Positions 1 through 9,771 of a stretch of DNA of 64,000 nt are shown in pieces. The first letter of the stretch is position 1. The number at the start of each line of letters is the position of its first letter. A program made the position numbers and the translations under genes. Under the pieces are notes generated by a model that ran no database searches, was not told the DNA's origin, and saw only the letters and a list, made by a program, of their open reading frames with translations. Source of the DNA: Henriciella pelagia (GTDB taxonomy: Bacteria; Pseudomonadota; Alphaproteobacteria; Caulobacterales; Hyphomonadaceae); the NCBI RefSeq assembly GCF_002088945.1, contig NZ_NCSU01000011.1, forward strand, positions 310,001 to 374,000. Direction: 5' to 3'.

Positions 1-500
1 CACTGATCGGGAATTATGTGAAGGTCTATTCGGGTGCCCGGATTGGCGAGAGCGGCTTTGGCGTGATGCCCGGACCGGATGGCGCGACCGACGCGCCGCA
101 ATTTGGCCGCGTCATTCTTCAGGACCATGTGACGGTAGGGTCCAATTCCTGTGTCGACAGGGGAGCATTTGACGACACCATCATTGGTGAGCACACCAAG
201 ATCGATAATCTGTGCCAGATTGCGCACAATGTCGTTGTTGGGCGCAATGTTCTCATGGCTTCGTTTGCGGGCATTTCCGGGACCGTCACCATTGGTGATG
301 GCGTCATGCTCGGTGGCCGGGTGGGTATCGCCGATCATGTCCAAGTTGGCGACGGCGCACAGATTGCGGCCTCAGCGGGCGTATTTCGCGAGATTCCAGC
401 AGGTGAAACCTGGGGCGGTACGCCTGCCAAGCCGTTGCGCCAGTGGATGAAGGAAATTGCCTGGATCAACAGGCAGGTAGAGTCAGGTAAGAAGAAGTGA
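1..500 (+). CDS. lpxD: UDP-3-O-acylglucosamine N-acyltransferase LpxD, C-terminal part
   Basis: The gene enters the window already open; its frame runs from base 3 to the TGA at 498-500. It transfers a 3-hydroxyacyl chain from acyl-ACP to the 2-amino group of UDP-3-O-acylglucosamine, the third step of lipid A synthesis, in the cytoplasm. The visible part is left-handed beta-helix made of hexapeptide repeats ([15 protein letters not shown]). It also shows the LpxD segment [11 protein letters not shown] and a QIAHNV motif holding the expected catalytic histidine. It overlaps the lpxA start by four bases (GTGA), so the two are probably translationally coupled. The N-terminal uridine-binding domain lies outside the window. 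Confidence 0.93.
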   Translation, partial: LIGNYVKVYSGARIGESGFGVMPGPDGATDAPQFGRVILQDHVTVGSNSCVDRGAFDDTIIGEHTKIDNLCQIAHNVVVGRNVLMASFAGISGTVTIGDGVMLGGRVGIADHVQVGDGAQIAASAGVFREIPAGETWGGTPAKPLRQWMKEIAWINRQVESGKKK

Positions 501-1291
501 CGAGTGTAAACATTCATCCGACCGCTATCGTTGAGGACGGCGCCGAGCTGGGCGAAGGCGTCAGCATTGGCGCGTTTGCATATGTCGGAAGCGAGGTGAA
601 GCTTGGTGATGGAAGCAAGATCCATCAGCGGGCCACTGTCATTGGCCGGTCGGAACTGGGAGCGAAGGTCGAAGTGTATCCGGGCGCCTCTATCGGGTGT
701 GCGCCGCAGATACTCGGCTTCAAGGATGATGGAACGTCCAGGCTAACCATCGGATCGGGGACCATCTTGCGAGAAAACGTCACCATTCACGGCGGCTCTC
801 CGACGCATGGTGGCCTGACTTCCGTCGGCGACGACTGCCTGCTCATGGTGGGCGCGCATGTGGCGCATGATTGCCATGTCGGCAATAAATGCGTCTTCGC
901 CAATGGGGTTCAGATCGGTGGCCATATTATCGTTGGTGACCAGGTCTGGATGGGCGGGCTCGCCGCAGTGCATCAGTTCTGCCGGATCGGTCGCCACGCA
1001 TTTGTTGGCGGTGGTGCCATCGTTGTTGCAGATATCATTCCCTACGGCTCTGTAATCGGGAACCACGCTCATCTGGCCGGGCTCAACATTGTCGGCATGA
1101 AACGCCGGGGGTTCAGCCGCAAGTCCATTCACGACCTGCGGGCGGCCTATCGCATGCTGTTCGCGAAGGAAGGCACCTTCAGCGAACGTGTGGCGGATGC
1201 TGAGGAAACCTATGGGGACTGTCCGGAGCTGGTCGAGATCATCGAGTTCATAAAAGCCGGCAAGAGCCGGGCGCTGTGTCTGCCGGAGTAG
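497..1291 (+). CDS. lpxA: UDP-N-acetylglucosamine acyltransferase LpxA
   Basis: LpxA performs the first lipid A step, moving a 3-hydroxyacyl group from ACP to the 3-OH of UDP-GlcNAc. The 264-residue product has the normal family length. It begins with hexapeptide repeats ([20 protein letters not shown]) and carries [10 protein letters not shown], in which His124 matches the catalytic His125 of E. coli LpxA. The LpxA-specific C-terminal helical part follows [12 protein letters not shown]. The GTG start lies inside the lpxD stop (GTGA overlap), typical of coupled genes. LpxI follows after eight bases. Confidence 0.95.
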   Translation: MTSVNIHPTAIVEDGAELGEGVSIGAFAYVGSEVKLGDGSKIHQRATVIGRSELGAKVEVYPGASIGCAPQILGFKDDGTSRLTIGSGTILRENVTIHGGSPTHGGLTSVGDDCLLMVGAHVAHDCHVGNKCVFANGVQIGGHIIVGDQVWMGGLAAVHQFCRIGRHAFVGGGAIVVADIIPYGSVIGNHAHLAGLNIVGMKRRGFSRKSIHDLRAAYRMLFAKEGTFSERVADAEETYGDCPELVEIIEFIKAGKSRALCLPE

Positions 1292-1299
1292 TCTGAAGC

Positions 1300-2139
1300 A
1301 TGCCCAAACTTGGTATTATTGCCGGGCTGGGAGACTTGCCGGTCAGCATTGCTGAAGCGCGGACGGCCGGTGGTGATGAGGTCTATGTCGCTAGACTGGC
1401 AGGTTTTGAAGAGAAGCAGCTCGAATCCTATGCCGGAACAACTGTCGGGATTGGTCAGATCGGCAGGCTTATCAAGACATTCAAGGCGGAACGCTGCGAA
1501 GAAGTGGTGTTCGCCGGGATCGTCAAACGCCCGAACTTTTCGGATATCAAGCTGGACCTTCGCGGCGCAAAATTGTTGCCTCGTGTGCTCAAGGCTGCGC
1601 GCAATGGTGATGATGCTTTGCTGCGTGTCATCGTTGAAGAACTGGAGTCCGAAGGGTTCAAAGTTATCGCTGCCGAAGACGCCGCTTCCGACCTCAAGGC
1701 CGGCGCGGGTGTTCTGTTCGGTCCGGCGCCGTCCGAAGAGGCGATAGCGGACATGAAGAAGGCGGCGAAGATTGCAGGTGAGATCGGCCGCCTGGACATC
1801 GGGCAGGGCGCTGTCGTGTGCGATGGCCTCATCCTGGCCGTCGAGGCTCAGGAAGGTACCGACAGGATGCTGGAGCGGGTTGCCGGTCTTGAGCCAGAAA
1901 TTAGGGGTAGGAGAGGCAAGGCCAAGGGTGTTCTGGTCAAACGTCCAAAACCAATCCAGGAGCGGCGCATAGATCTGCCGACAATCGGTCCGGACACTGT
2001 TCGCCGCGCCGCTGATGCGGGTCTTTCAGGCATCGGAGTCGAAGCCGGAGGGGCGCTGCTTCTAAATCGTACTGACATCGGGAAACTTTGTCAGGAGACC
2101 GGCATCTTCGTGTACGGCTTCCCGGTCGAGTGGGAATGA
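1300..2139 (+). CDS. lpxI: UDP-2,3-diacylglucosamine pyrophosphatase LpxI
   Basis: LpxI (former DUF1009) hydrolyses UDP-2,3-diacylglucosamine to lipid X plus UMP. It is the alphaproteobacterial replacement for the metallophosphoesterase LpxH. The 279-residue protein opens with LGIIAGLGDLPVSIAEA, a nucleotide-binding-like N-terminal domain. It carries the conserved C-terminal core GQGAVVCDGLILAVEAQEG and ends GFPVEWE. It sits between lpxA and lpxB, exactly where this step belongs in the pathway, with gaps of only eight and seven bases. No LpxH-type calcineurin motif is present. Confidence 0.93.
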   Translation: MPKLGIIAGLGDLPVSIAEARTAGGDEVYVARLAGFEEKQLESYAGTTVGIGQIGRLIKTFKAERCEEVVFAGIVKRPNFSDIKLDLRGAKLLPRVLKAARNGDDALLRVIVEELESEGFKVIAAEDAASDLKAGAGVLFGPAPSEEAIADMKKAAKIAGEIGRLDIGQGAVVCDGLILAVEAQEGTDRMLERVAGLEPEIRGRRGKAKGVLVKRPKPIQERRIDLPTIGPDTVRRAADAGLSGIGVEAGGALLLNRTDIGKLCQETGIFVYGFPVEWE

Positions 2140-2146
2140 TCGCGCG

Positions 2147-3292
2147 ATGACGAAGGTTTTCATCGTAGCGGCAGAAGCGTCCGGTGATCTCCTCGCTGGC
2201 GAAATCATCGATGCCGTCCGGAGCGCGGAACCGAATTGCGAGATTGCCGGCGTCGGGAAAGAAGAGATGGCCGCCCGCGGTGTACGCTCAGATATTGATG
2301 TTTCTGAATTGTCGGTGATCGGCCTGATCGAAGGCTTGAAGGTCTACAAGCGGGTCGTCGAGATTGCCGACGCGGCCGCCGATGAAATCATTGCTTTCGC
2401 GCCTGATGTTGTAGCGTTGGTTGATTCATGGGGCTTCACGCTGCGGGTCGCCCAGCGCATTCGCGAGCGTGCACCGCAGATCAGGCTGGTGAAAGTGGTC
2501 GGGCCGCAGGTCTGGGCCACTCGCCCGGGGCGAGCCAAGACCCTGGCTACCACAGTCGATCACCTGGTTTGCATTCACGCCATGGAAGTACCGTTTTATG
2601 AGCCGTTTGGCCTGCCTGTTACCGTAATGGGAAATCCTGCATTATCGAGAGGCTACAAGGGCTCTCGGGAGCGGGGCAGGGCGCAGGTTGGCGTATCCGA
2701 ACAGTCCGACATGTTGCTGGTCCTGCCGGGAAGCCGACCGAGCGAAATCAGAAATGTGGCACCTGTCCTTGTCGAAGCGGCATATCGGGTGAAGACTGCC
2801 CGCCCCGAAACGCAAATTGTCTTCCAGCCTGCAGCGTCCGTCCGAGCGAACTTCGTTGATGCTTTTCGCAGTCTATCGGACTGGGCGACGCTGACACGCC
2901 CGGATGCAGACCGTTTCGACGTTATGGCTAGCGCCGATTATGCGCTGGCTTGTTCAGGCACGGTGACCAGCGAGCTTGCAATGCAGTCGGTGCCGTTTCT
3001 CGTGGGTTATAAGACGGGCTGGATCACCTGGGGACTGGCCCGCGGTTTTCTCTTCAAGCCACAACATATCACGCTGCTGAACGTCGCTGCCGATGACACC
3101 GAAGTTGTGCCTGAATTCGTTCAAACGAAATTCAGCGCGCAGCGCATGGCGTTGAAGGCGATTGAGATGCTCGATAGTCCTGCCGCACGCTCAGAGCAGG
3201 TTTCTGCGCAAAACAAAGCCCTCTCCCGAATGGGAGAGGGCCAGGAAAATTCAGCCGAGATTGCTGCGGCTGCAATACTTTCAATGGTCTGA
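2147..3292 (+). CDS. lpxB: lipid-A-disaccharide synthase LpxB
   Basis: LpxB condenses UDP-2,3-diacylglucosamine with lipid X to form the beta-1,6-linked disaccharide of lipid A, at the inner membrane surface. The 381-residue GT19 protein shows the N-terminal AAEASGDLLAGEI signature, GPQVWATRPGRAK, LLVLPGSRPSEI and the donor-site stretch ACSGTVTSELAMQ. It is the last gene of the lpxDAIB run. Its 3' end carries a strong hairpin that serves the convergent gltA gene (see 3210-3241). Its TGA directly abuts the gltA stop, giving TGATCA. Confidence 0.94.
   Translation: MTKVFIVAAEASGDLLAGEIIDAVRSAEPNCEIAGVGKEEMAARGVRSDIDVSELSVIGLIEGLKVYKRVVEIADAAADEIIAFAPDVVALVDSWGFTLRVAQRIRERAPQIRLVKVVGPQVWATRPGRAKTLATTVDHLVCIHAMEVPFYEPFGLPVTVMGNPALSRGYKGSRERGRAQVGVSEQSDMLLVLPGSRPSEIRNVAPVLVEAAYRVKTARPETQIVFQPAASVRANFVDAFRSLSDWATLTRPDADRFDVMASADYALACSGTVTSELAMQSVPFLVGYKTGWITWGLARGFLFKPQHITLLNVAADDTEVVPEFVQTKFSAQRMALKAIEMLDSPAARSEQVSAQNKALSRMGEGQENSAEIAAAAILSMV
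3210..3241 (-). terminator. rho-independent terminator for gltA, inside lpxB
   Basis: A perfect 10-bp stem, GCCCTCTCCC (3218-3227) with GGGAGAGGGC (3232-3241), closes a GAAT tetraloop. Read on the minus strand it is followed by a T-rich tail (TTTGTTTT, 3217-3210). This is the canonical terminator layout for gltA, whose stop is about 50 bases upstream. On the plus strand no T-tract follows, so it should act in one direction. It lies wholly within the lpxB reading frame. Confidence 0.8.
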
Positions 3293-4600
3293 TCAGCTGC
3301 GTTGCGACACCGGAACGAAATCACGCATCGCTTCGCCGGTGTAGATCTGGCGTGGACGGCCAATACGCTGCGTTGGGTCGTCGAGCATCTCGTTCAGCTG
3401 TGACACCCAGCCAACGGTACGGGCCAGGGCAAACAGGACGGTGAACATTTCGGTCGGGAAGCCCATCGCATCAAGGATGATGCCAGAATAGAAGTCGACA
3501 TTCGGGTAGAGCTTCTTCTCGATGAAGTACTCGTCATTAAGCGCGATCTTTTCAAGCTCCATCGCCACTTTGAGGATTGGCGTGTCGCGAACGCCGAGTT
3601 CGTCGAGAACTTCATGAGCGGTCTGCTGCATGACCTTGGCGCGGGGGTCGTAATTCTTGTAGACGCGGTGTCCGAAGCCCATGAGGCGGAACGGGTCACT
3701 CTTGTCTTTCGCCCGTGCAATGAATTCGGGAATCCGGTCAACCGATCCGATTTCACGCAGCATGTTGAGGCAGGCTTCATTCGCGCCGCCATGGCTCGGC
3801 CCCCACAGGCAGGCAACACCTGCGGCAACGGCCGCATATGGGTGAGCGCCTGACGATCCGGCAAGGCGGACGGTGGAGGTCGACGCATTCTGCTCGTGAT
3901 CGGCATGGAGGATGAAGAAGCGGTCCATCGCCTTGGAGAGTGTCGGACTGATCTTGTAGTCCTCTGCAGGCACCGAGAAGCACATACGCAGGAAGTTCTC
4001 TGCATAAGAGAGCTCATTGCGCGGGTTCACGAAGGGCTGACCAATGGAATACTTGTAGATGCGAGCAGCCAGTGTTGGCATCTTGGCAATCAGTCTGATG
4101 GAGGCGAGGCGCCGTTCTTCGGGATCAGCACTGTCCATTGAGCTGGGATAGAATGCGGAAAGAGCGCCTACATTGCCGGTGAGCATCGCCATCGGGTGGC
4201 TGTCGCGCCGGAAGCCATCAAAGAAGCGGTCCATCTGCGTGTGAAGCATTGTGTGCTGCGTGATTTCCCGGGCGAAGGTCTTGAATTCGGTCTGGTTGGG
4301 GAGTTTGCCATTGAGCAGCAGGTAGCAGACCTCGAGATATCCAGACTGGTCAGCAAGTTGATCAATTGGATAACCGCGATGAAGAAGAATGCCTTCATCG
4401 CCATCGATGAATGTAATCTGTGACTCGCAGCTAGCGGTTGAGGTGAAGCCCGGATCGAGCGTGAAGACACCTGCCTGCTTGTACAGGGCAGCGACATCAA
4501 TAACGTTCGGGCCGTGAGTGCCGCTCAGTACCGGTAGTTCGTATCCTTTGCCATTCAGCTCAAGCTTGGCCGTGCCAGCTGGTTTCGTCTTGTTTTCCAT
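3293..4600 (-). CDS. gltA: citrate synthase
   Basis: Citrate synthase condenses acetyl-CoA with oxaloacetate, the entry step of the TCA cycle. At 435 residues it has the length of the hexameric Gram-negative (type II) form. Catalytic signatures are visible: [42 protein letters not shown] and the aspartate in VDFYSGI. It lies 20 bases downstream of gltX on the same strand, suggesting co-transcription. Its terminator is inside the convergent lpxB gene. Confidence 0.96.
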   Translation of the reverse strand: MENKTKPAGTAKLELNGKGYELPVLSGTHGPNVIDVAALYKQAGVFTLDPGFTSTASCESQITFIDGDEGILLHRGYPIDQLADQSGYLEVCYLLLNGKLPNQTEFKTFAREITQHTMLHTQMDRFFDGFRRDSHPMAMLTGNVGALSAFYPSSMDSADPEERRLASIRLIAKMPTLAARIYKYSIGQPFVNPRNELSYAENFLRMCFSVPAEDYKISPTLSKAMDRFFILHADHEQNASTSTVRLAGSSGAHPYAAVAAGVACLWGPSHGGANEACLNMLREIGSVDRIPEFIARAKDKSDPFRLMGFGHRVYKNYDPRAKVMQQTAHEVLDELGVRDTPILKVAMELEKIALNDEYFIEKKLYPNVDFYSGIILDAMGFPTEMFTVLFALARTVGWVSQLNEMLDDPTQRIGRPRQIYTGEAMRDFVPVSQRS

Positions 4601-4620
4601 ATCAGCCCTCTATTCTTGCT

Positions 4621-6105
4621 TTACTTGTCCTGCGCTTCGGTGGAAGCGAGGTGAAAATCCAGTCGCCTGAGCGTCTCGTCCTTGCCCAGCCATGCCATGA
4701 CGGGAGCGAGGTCTGGCGCAGGCAAACCCCCTGTCAGCGCCGCGCGGATGGGGGGGCCGATCTGTCCAAATGACAGTTCGTTCTGCTCGCAATAAGACGT
4801 CAGCAATTGCTGCAATGCGGTATCGCTCCATTCCGTAACATTGGCAATGGCTAGCCGCAATTTCGACAGACGAGCGAGCCCGTCTCCTGACAAGGCCTTC
4901 CTGGCCTTTTTGTTCAGGTTATCAGTGTTGGCGGTCCAGAAGAATCTGAACGCCTCAGCCAGCTCAGGCAGGGTCGCGCCTCTGTCGCTCATCGAGGGAA
5001 GTGCGGTCTCGATCTTCGCGAGTATGTCAGATGACAGGGGAGCTTCCGCCGCTTTCTCGAGCCATGGCTTGAGCAGGGTCATCAAGCGCTCAGGATCGCA
5101 AGTGCGGATGAAATGGGCGTTCACGTCATTCAGTTTCGCGAGGTCCAGGCGCGCAGGAGATTTGTTGATGGCTTCCAGGGAAAATACTTCGGAGGCCTCG
5201 TCCAGAGTAAAGAGTTCCTGGTCCCCATGGCTCCAGCCGAGGCGGAGCAGGTAGGCATTCAATGCCTCTGGCAGATAGCCCATGTCGCGATAGGCTGTCG
5301 TGCTGAGAGCACCGTGGCGCTTGGACAGTTTGGCACCGTCGTCGCCATGGATCATCGGGACGTGCGCAAAGACCGGAATGTCCCAACCCATGGCCTCGTA
5401 AATCGGTACCTGACGGAATGTATTGCGAAGGTGGTCATCGCCGCGGATCACGTGGGTAACGCCCATATCATGATCATCCACGACTACGGCGAGCATGTAG
5501 GTCGGCGAACCATCCGCACGCAGCAGGATCAGATCGTCAATCTCGTCTGCCTTGATGCGGATATCGCCCTGTACCTTGTCGGCAACGGATATCTCTCCGG
5601 AATCAGGCGCGCGAAGTCGTACCGTGTAGGGCGCATCAGTATCAGCTGGCGTGCGGCCATCGCGATATGGAGAACGGAATGGAGCCAGTAATTCGCTCGC
5701 TTGCGCAAGGAGCGCCTTTTTTTCGGTTTCGCTGATGCCGTCCTGCTTCGCGCTCGCTCTTGCTGCTTCGCCTCTTTCGCGTCGATCCTGCAGCTCTTCC
5801 GGGGTCACATAGCAACGAAAGGCTTTGCCGGAGGCAATCATTTGCTCAGCGCACTCGACGTGGCGGTCCGCGCGCGCAGCCTGGAAAATCGGCACTTCGC
5901 CTGACTCAAGTCCAAGCCAGCTCATTCCGTCCAGAATGGCATCCACGGCTTCCTGAGTTGATCGCGCCTTGTCAGTGTCTTCAATGCGAAGCAGGAACTT
6001 TCCCTGATTGCGGCGAGCAAACAAGTAGTTGAAAAGGGCAGTCCGGGCACCGCCAATGTGCAACATACCGGTCGGGGAGGGGGCAAAACGGGTAATCGTC
6101 GTCAT
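4621..6105 (-). CDS. gltX: glutamyl-tRNA synthetase
   Basis: This class I aminoacyl-tRNA synthetase charges tRNA-Glu. At 494 residues it has normal length. It shows the HIGH-type signature [13 protein letters not shown] near the N-terminus and the KMSKS-type loop DDGAKLSKRHGAL about halfway. Many alphaproteobacterial enzymes of this family also make Glu-tRNA-Gln for later amidation; I cannot tell from sequence whether this one does. The start codon overlaps or nearly meets the divergent comEC reading frame. gltA follows at once. Confidence 0.95.
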   Translation of the reverse strand: MTTITRFAPSPTGMLHIGGARTALFNYLFARRNQGKFLLRIEDTDKARSTQEAVDAILDGMSWLGLESGEVPIFQAARADRHVECAEQMIASGKAFRCYVTPEELQDRRERGEAARASAKQDGISETEKKALLAQASELLAPFRSPYRDGRTPADTDAPYTVRLRAPDSGEISVADKVQGDIRIKADEIDDLILLRADGSPTYMLAVVVDDHDMGVTHVIRGDDHLRNTFRQVPIYEAMGWDIPVFAHVPMIHGDDGAKLSKRHGALSTTAYRDMGYLPEALNAYLLRLGWSHGDQELFTLDEASEVFSLEAINKSPARLDLAKLNDVNAHFIRTCDPERLMTLLKPWLEKAAEAPLSSDILAKIETALPSMSDRGATLPELAEAFRFFWTANTDNLNKKARKALSGDGLARLSKLRLAIANVTEWSDTALQQLLTSYCEQNELSFGQIGPPIRAALTGGLPAPDLAPVMAWLGKDETLRRLDFHLASTEAQDK

Positions 6106-8235
6106 ACGTCAGACATTGGGTCGAAAGTTCACGGTTCCAATCAGTTTGATCGCCATGAACACGCTCACACGGCTTCAGGCAAGAGGTGGGCTGAATTCAG
6201 CAGCGATACCAGCCCGGAAAGGGCTGTCTCGCGCCGGATTCTGAAAGCGCCGGTTTATTTCGCGCTTGGAATGTGTGCCGGTGCAGCGACCTACTTTTCA
6301 CTTCCCTTCGAACCCGCGGTCGTGCAAGTCGCCATGGTCTGCGTTTTCGTTTTCGCCGCCGTGAGAGCTGTGCGGCATATAGATCTTCCTGTTTTGCTGC
6401 GGCTTATCTGCATTGTGGCCGCCGGCACAACGGCAGGTGCGCTGGCCGGAAAGGCCCATACGGAATTGCGGGCGTCTCCCATGCTCACTCGTACGTTGGG
6501 CCCAACCATGATTGAGGGCTGGATCACAAATATCGAACCAGGGGAGAAAGGGCCGCGCCTTCGCATTGACGTCACTGCGATTGGCGGGGAGCCGAGCACG
6601 GCGCTGCCGCCTGAAGTCCGGATGACGCATACCTTGTCCCTGAATGTGGAGCCAGGCCGCTTTGTGCGGTGCTGGGGCGTTCTGCGACCTCCGCCTCAGC
6701 CTGCAGTCGCAGGCGACTATAACTTCAGCAGGCAAGCCTATTTCGACGGTCTTGGCGCTGTCGGATATGTACAGGGGCGATGCAGGGGAGGTGCGCTTAG
6801 CGGAGAACGGCCGGGCCTGGACGGCGTCAAAACGAGAATTGCGCAGTGGAGGCGCGCGCTGGCCATACATGTAGCAGACAAGGCTGGACCAGAGGCTGGA
6901 GGATTTGCGGCGGCCCTGACCTCGGGCGACCGAAGTTTCATGAACCAAGACAATGTGGAGGCGCTGCGAAACTCCGGTCTGGCGCATCTTCTCGCCATAT
7001 CCGGCCTTCATCTCGGACTTGTAGGCGGGCTGGTCTACTTTGCTGTTCGACGAGGACTGGCGCTCTGGGAATGGCTGGCGCTTCGCTATCCAGTGCAAAA
7101 GGTCGCTGCACTCGCCGCAATTGTAGCCACTGCTGCATATATGACCCTGTCGGGAGCGAGTATATCGACGCAGCGGGCTTTCATAATGGCAGCGGTGTTC
7201 TTCGGGGCCATCGTTCTCGACAGGTCGCCGTTGAGCCTCCGGTCTTTCGCGATCGCAATGATCCTTGTCGTCATCCTTGAGCCTCAAAGCGTCATGTCGC
7301 CCGGCTTCCAGATGTCATTTGCAGCGACCGGTGGCCTGATTGCGAGTTTTGAGGCCTGGACGCGGCATCGCAGGCTCCGGGGCATCTATGGCGGGGGTAT
7401 CGGCATGGTGTTGAAGTCATTGGTTCTGACGTCGGTCGTCGGGGCCGCAGCTACGGCACCTTTTGCGCTCTATCATTTCGACCGTCTCGCACCTTGGGGG
7501 CTCGCAGCGAATCTTCTCGCCATGCCCATCTTCACCTTTATCAGTGCGCCGTGCGCTGGGCTCGCCCTGGTGACCTGGCCACTGGGCCTGTCCAACGTGT
7601 TCCTTGGCATTTTTGGCATGTCTCTGGAGCGTATTCAGGACATAGCCGCATGGGCTTCGAACGGAGGCGGTGAGGGGTTTCGACTTGGCCGCGCCATGCC
7701 GGATCTCACTTTCGTGTGCCTGATTGTAGCCCTTGCCGTCGCCTGTCTCGTCGACGGTATCTGGAAAAGAGCCAGCCTTGTGGGTGCGATTGCAGGTTCT
7801 GCCGCTGGGGCCTTCGTTCTGTCACCCGTGCAGGTCGTTCACGTATCGGCGTCGGGAGACGCATTCATCACCGTTCCGGAAGGTTTGGTCGAGCGTTATG
7901 TCTATGGCGACGGCGACGGTCTTTCGCCCTTGCGGTTCTCGGATATCAGCACTGCGAGAGACTGTCGTGAGGTTGTGTGCCGTGTCCCTACTAGGAATGG
8001 AATCGTAGTCATCGGAGCGTCAGGAGGCGAAACCACGTCTTGTGGTGACACTCTAGCGCTCATATCGAGCCGTGAGCCCGCAACTGAATGCGCAGACGCG
8101 CCTGTCTGGTCCTTCACCGCGGCAGATGCTCCTGTCTCCCTCTATGCGACCGTGACAGGCAGCGTGAAGGTATCGCGGCCGCGATGCGGGCACCGGCCAT
8201 GGACGCCCTGCCAAGAAGGCGAGGGCTCACCCTAG
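6058..8235 (+). CDS. comEC: ComEC/Rec2-family DNA uptake channel protein
   Basis: ComEC forms the inner-membrane channel that carries single-stranded DNA into the cytoplasm in transformation. The frame has an N-terminal hydrophobic pair, a DUF4131-like soluble domain and the Competence-domain signature [15 protein letters not shown], followed by many membrane segments. No HxHxDH metallo-beta-lactamase motif appears in the C-terminal part, as in other short proteobacterial homologues. The coordinates use the 5'-most GTG (6058), which lies inside the divergent gltX gene. The only ATG near the first membrane segment is at 6271. The true start is uncertain. Confidence 0.85.
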   Translation: MQHTGRGGGKTGNRRHTSDIGSKVHGSNQFDRHEHAHTASGKRWAEFSSDTSPERAVSRRILKAPVYFALGMCAGAATYFSLPFEPAVVQVAMVCVFVFAAVRAVRHIDLPVLLRLICIVAAGTTAGALAGKAHTELRASPMLTRTLGPTMIEGWITNIEPGEKGPRLRIDVTAIGGEPSTALPPEVRMTHTLSLNVEPGRFVRCWGVLRPPPQPAVAGDYNFSRQAYFDGLGAVGYVQGRCRGGALSGERPGLDGVKTRIAQWRRALAIHVADKAGPEAGGFAAALTSGDRSFMNQDNVEALRNSGLAHLLAISGLHLGLVGGLVYFAVRRGLALWEWLALRYPVQKVAALAAIVATAAYMTLSGASISTQRAFIMAAVFFGAIVLDRSPLSLRSFAIAMILVVILEPQSVMSPGFQMSFAATGGLIASFEAWTRHRRLRGIYGGGIGMVLKSLVLTSVVGAAATAPFALYHFDRLAPWGLAANLLAMPIFTFISAPCAGLALVTWPLGLSNVFLGIFGMSLERIQDIAAWASNGGGEGFRLGRAMPDLTFVCLIVALAVACLVDGIWKRASLVGAIAGSAAGAFVLSPVQVVHVSASGDAFITVPEGLVERYVYGDGDGLSPLRFSDISTARDCREVVCRVPTRNGIVVIGASGGETTSCGDTLALISSREPATECADAPVWSFTAADAPVSLYATVTGSVKVSRPRCGHRPWTPCQEGEGSP

Positions 8236-8909
8236 TCGTAGCGGCGAACCAGTGCGACAAGCTTACCCTGAATGCGCACGCGATCCGGTCCGAAGATCCG
8301 GGTTTCATAAGCGGCATTGGCAGCCTCGAGCGCAATGGACGCGCCCTTCTTGCGCAGACGCTTCAGTGTCGCTTCTTCCTCATCGATGAGCGCCACGACG
8401 ATATCGCCGCTATGAGCGTCATCCGTGCGTTTCAGTATCACCAGGTCACCATCATGAATGCCGGCATCGATCATTGAATCGCCCTTTACCTCGAGTGCGA
8501 AATGATCGTCGCCCTCCGGCAGATCGTCTGGCGGACGGATACGGGCGGTCTCATGCTGTATCGCCTCAATAGGCACGCCTGCGGCAATACGGCCGAGGAC
8601 AGGAATGGTGTGATCGGAGAGGCGTGGAGGGGCACTGCCGACAACACTGGGCCGGAAGACCTGTCGCCCACGGGGCGGCGCGGATGGCGTCGCCGAGTCC
8701 GGCAACTTCAACACTTCCAGAGCGCGCGCGCGGTTTGCGAGCCGTTTGATGAAGCCACGCTCCTCAAGCGCTGTAATGAGACGATGAATGCCGGATTTCG
8801 ATGCGAGGTTCAGGGCCTCCTTCATCTCGTCGAATGAGGGCGACACTCCATCCTGCTTGATTCTCTCATGAATGAAGAGAAGCAGCTCTTTCTGTTTACT
8901 TGTCAGCAC
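8232..8909 (-). CDS. lexA: LexA repressor
   Basis: LexA represses the SOS regulon and cleaves itself when RecA is activated. From the GTG at 8909 it is 225 residues. It has an N-terminal winged helix ([16 protein letters not shown]), the Ala110-Gly111 cleavage site in GRIAAGVPI, the catalytic Ser145 in GDSMID and Lys183 in ATLKRL. The GTG is preferred over a TTG six codons upstream (8927) because GGAGAG sits just before it and the LTSKQ start matches the family. A dedicated promoter with an SOS box lies upstream. The stop overlaps that of comEC (CTAG). Confidence 0.95.
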   Translation of the reverse strand: MLTSKQKELLLFIHERIKQDGVSPSFDEMKEALNLASKSGIHRLITALEERGFIKRLANRARALEVLKLPDSATPSAPPRGRQVFRPSVVGSAPPRLSDHTIPVLGRIAAGVPIEAIQHETARIRPPDDLPEGDDHFALEVKGDSMIDAGIHDGDLVILKRTDDAHSGDIVVALIDEEEATLKRLRKKGASIALEAANAAYETRIFGPDRVRIQGKLVALVRRYD

Positions 8910-8945
8910 GATGGCTCTCCGAATCAACTAGATTTGTTCACACAT

Positions 8946-8974
8946 GTTCTACATGCGTTCTCGTTTCAGGTCAA
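8946..8974 (-). promoter_or_regulatory. lexA promoter overlapped by an SOS box
   Basis: On the minus strand TTGACC (8974-8969) is followed after exactly 17 bases by TAGAAC (8951-8946), a good -35/-10 pair. The alphaproteobacterial LexA box GTTC-N7-GTTC lies at 8946-8960 on the plus strand, covering the -10 and part of the spacer. A third GTTC at 8936-8939 is spaced six bases from the box. Binding here would block RNA polymerase, so lexA should repress itself. Confidence 0.85.
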
Positions 8975-8976
8975 TA

Positions 8977-9771
8977 TCAGGTCGCGTTGCACAAAGCTTT
9001 GCACGCCTGGATGCGATCGGTGGACTTCATTAGGCTCTCGCCGATGAGAAATCTGCGAGCACCAGCCTTGCGGAGCCGCTGGATGTGTTCGGGGGTAGAT
9101 ATCCCACTTTCGGAAATCAGTGTCTTGCCTGCTGCCAGTTGTGGCGCCAGTCGTTCAGTCGCGGAAAGGTCCGTGACCATCCGCTTCAGGTCGCGATTGT
9201 TTACGCCAATGAGTGTGGTTGGTAGGCGATTGGCCCGTTCAAGTTCGGCCTCATCATGGACCTCGACGATGACATCCATGTCAAGATCATTTGCGGTGGA
9301 AATGAGATCGCTAGCAAGGGCATCGTCGACCGCCGACAGGATGACGAGGATGGCATCCGCTGAATGGGCGCGGGCTTCCATGACCTGCAGCGTGTCGATC
9401 ATGAATTCCTTGCGCAGGATGGGGAGCGAAACCGAATTGTGTACCGCAGCAAGGTCGTCCAGTGAGCCTCCGAAACTTGGCATGTCAGTTAGGACGGACA
9501 GACAGGCCGCGCCGCCCTGTTCGTACTGCTGAGCCACGCTAATAGGGTCTGCTCCGGCTTCGATCATGCCGGCGGAGGGGGATTTGCGTTTCAGTTCGCA
9601 GATGAGTGCGTTCGCGCCTTCGCTCACTGTTTGCGACAAGGCGGCCTCGAAACCGCGAGGGGGCGCGGCAGTCCTGGCGGTGCGCAGAAGATCGCTTGCC
9701 GAGTGCCGTCGCTTCAGGGCTGCAACTTCATCTCGCTTGTACTCAATGATGCGGTCGAGCGCCGTGATCAT
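8977..9771 (-). CDS. trpC: indole-3-glycerol phosphate synthase
   Basis: TrpC closes the indole ring from 1-(2-carboxyphenylamino)-1-deoxyribulose 5-phosphate. The 264-residue TIM barrel shows CELKRKSPSAGMI near residue 60, the lysine of LRKEFMID, and VNNRDLKRM. No TrpF domain is fused. It overlaps trpD by four bases. It is the last trp gene of the run; trpF, trpB and trpA are not in the window. Its stop is only two bases from the lexA -35. Confidence 0.95.
   Translation of the reverse strand: MITALDRIIEYKRDEVAALKRRHSASDLLRTARTAAPPRGFEAALSQTVSEGANALICELKRKSPSAGMIEAGADPISVAQQYEQGGAACLSVLTDMPSFGGSLDDLAAVHNSVSLPILRKEFMIDTLQVMEARAHSADAILVILSAVDDALASDLISTANDLDMDVIVEVHDEAELERANRLPTTLIGVNNRDLKRMVTDLSATERLAPQLAAGKTLISESGISTPEHIQRLRKAGARRFLIGESLMKSTDRIQACKALCNAT

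Noticed and set aside
6298-7287. A 329-codon open frame on the minus strand
   Set aside because: Antisense to comEC, low-complexity composition, no domain or Shine-Dalgarno.
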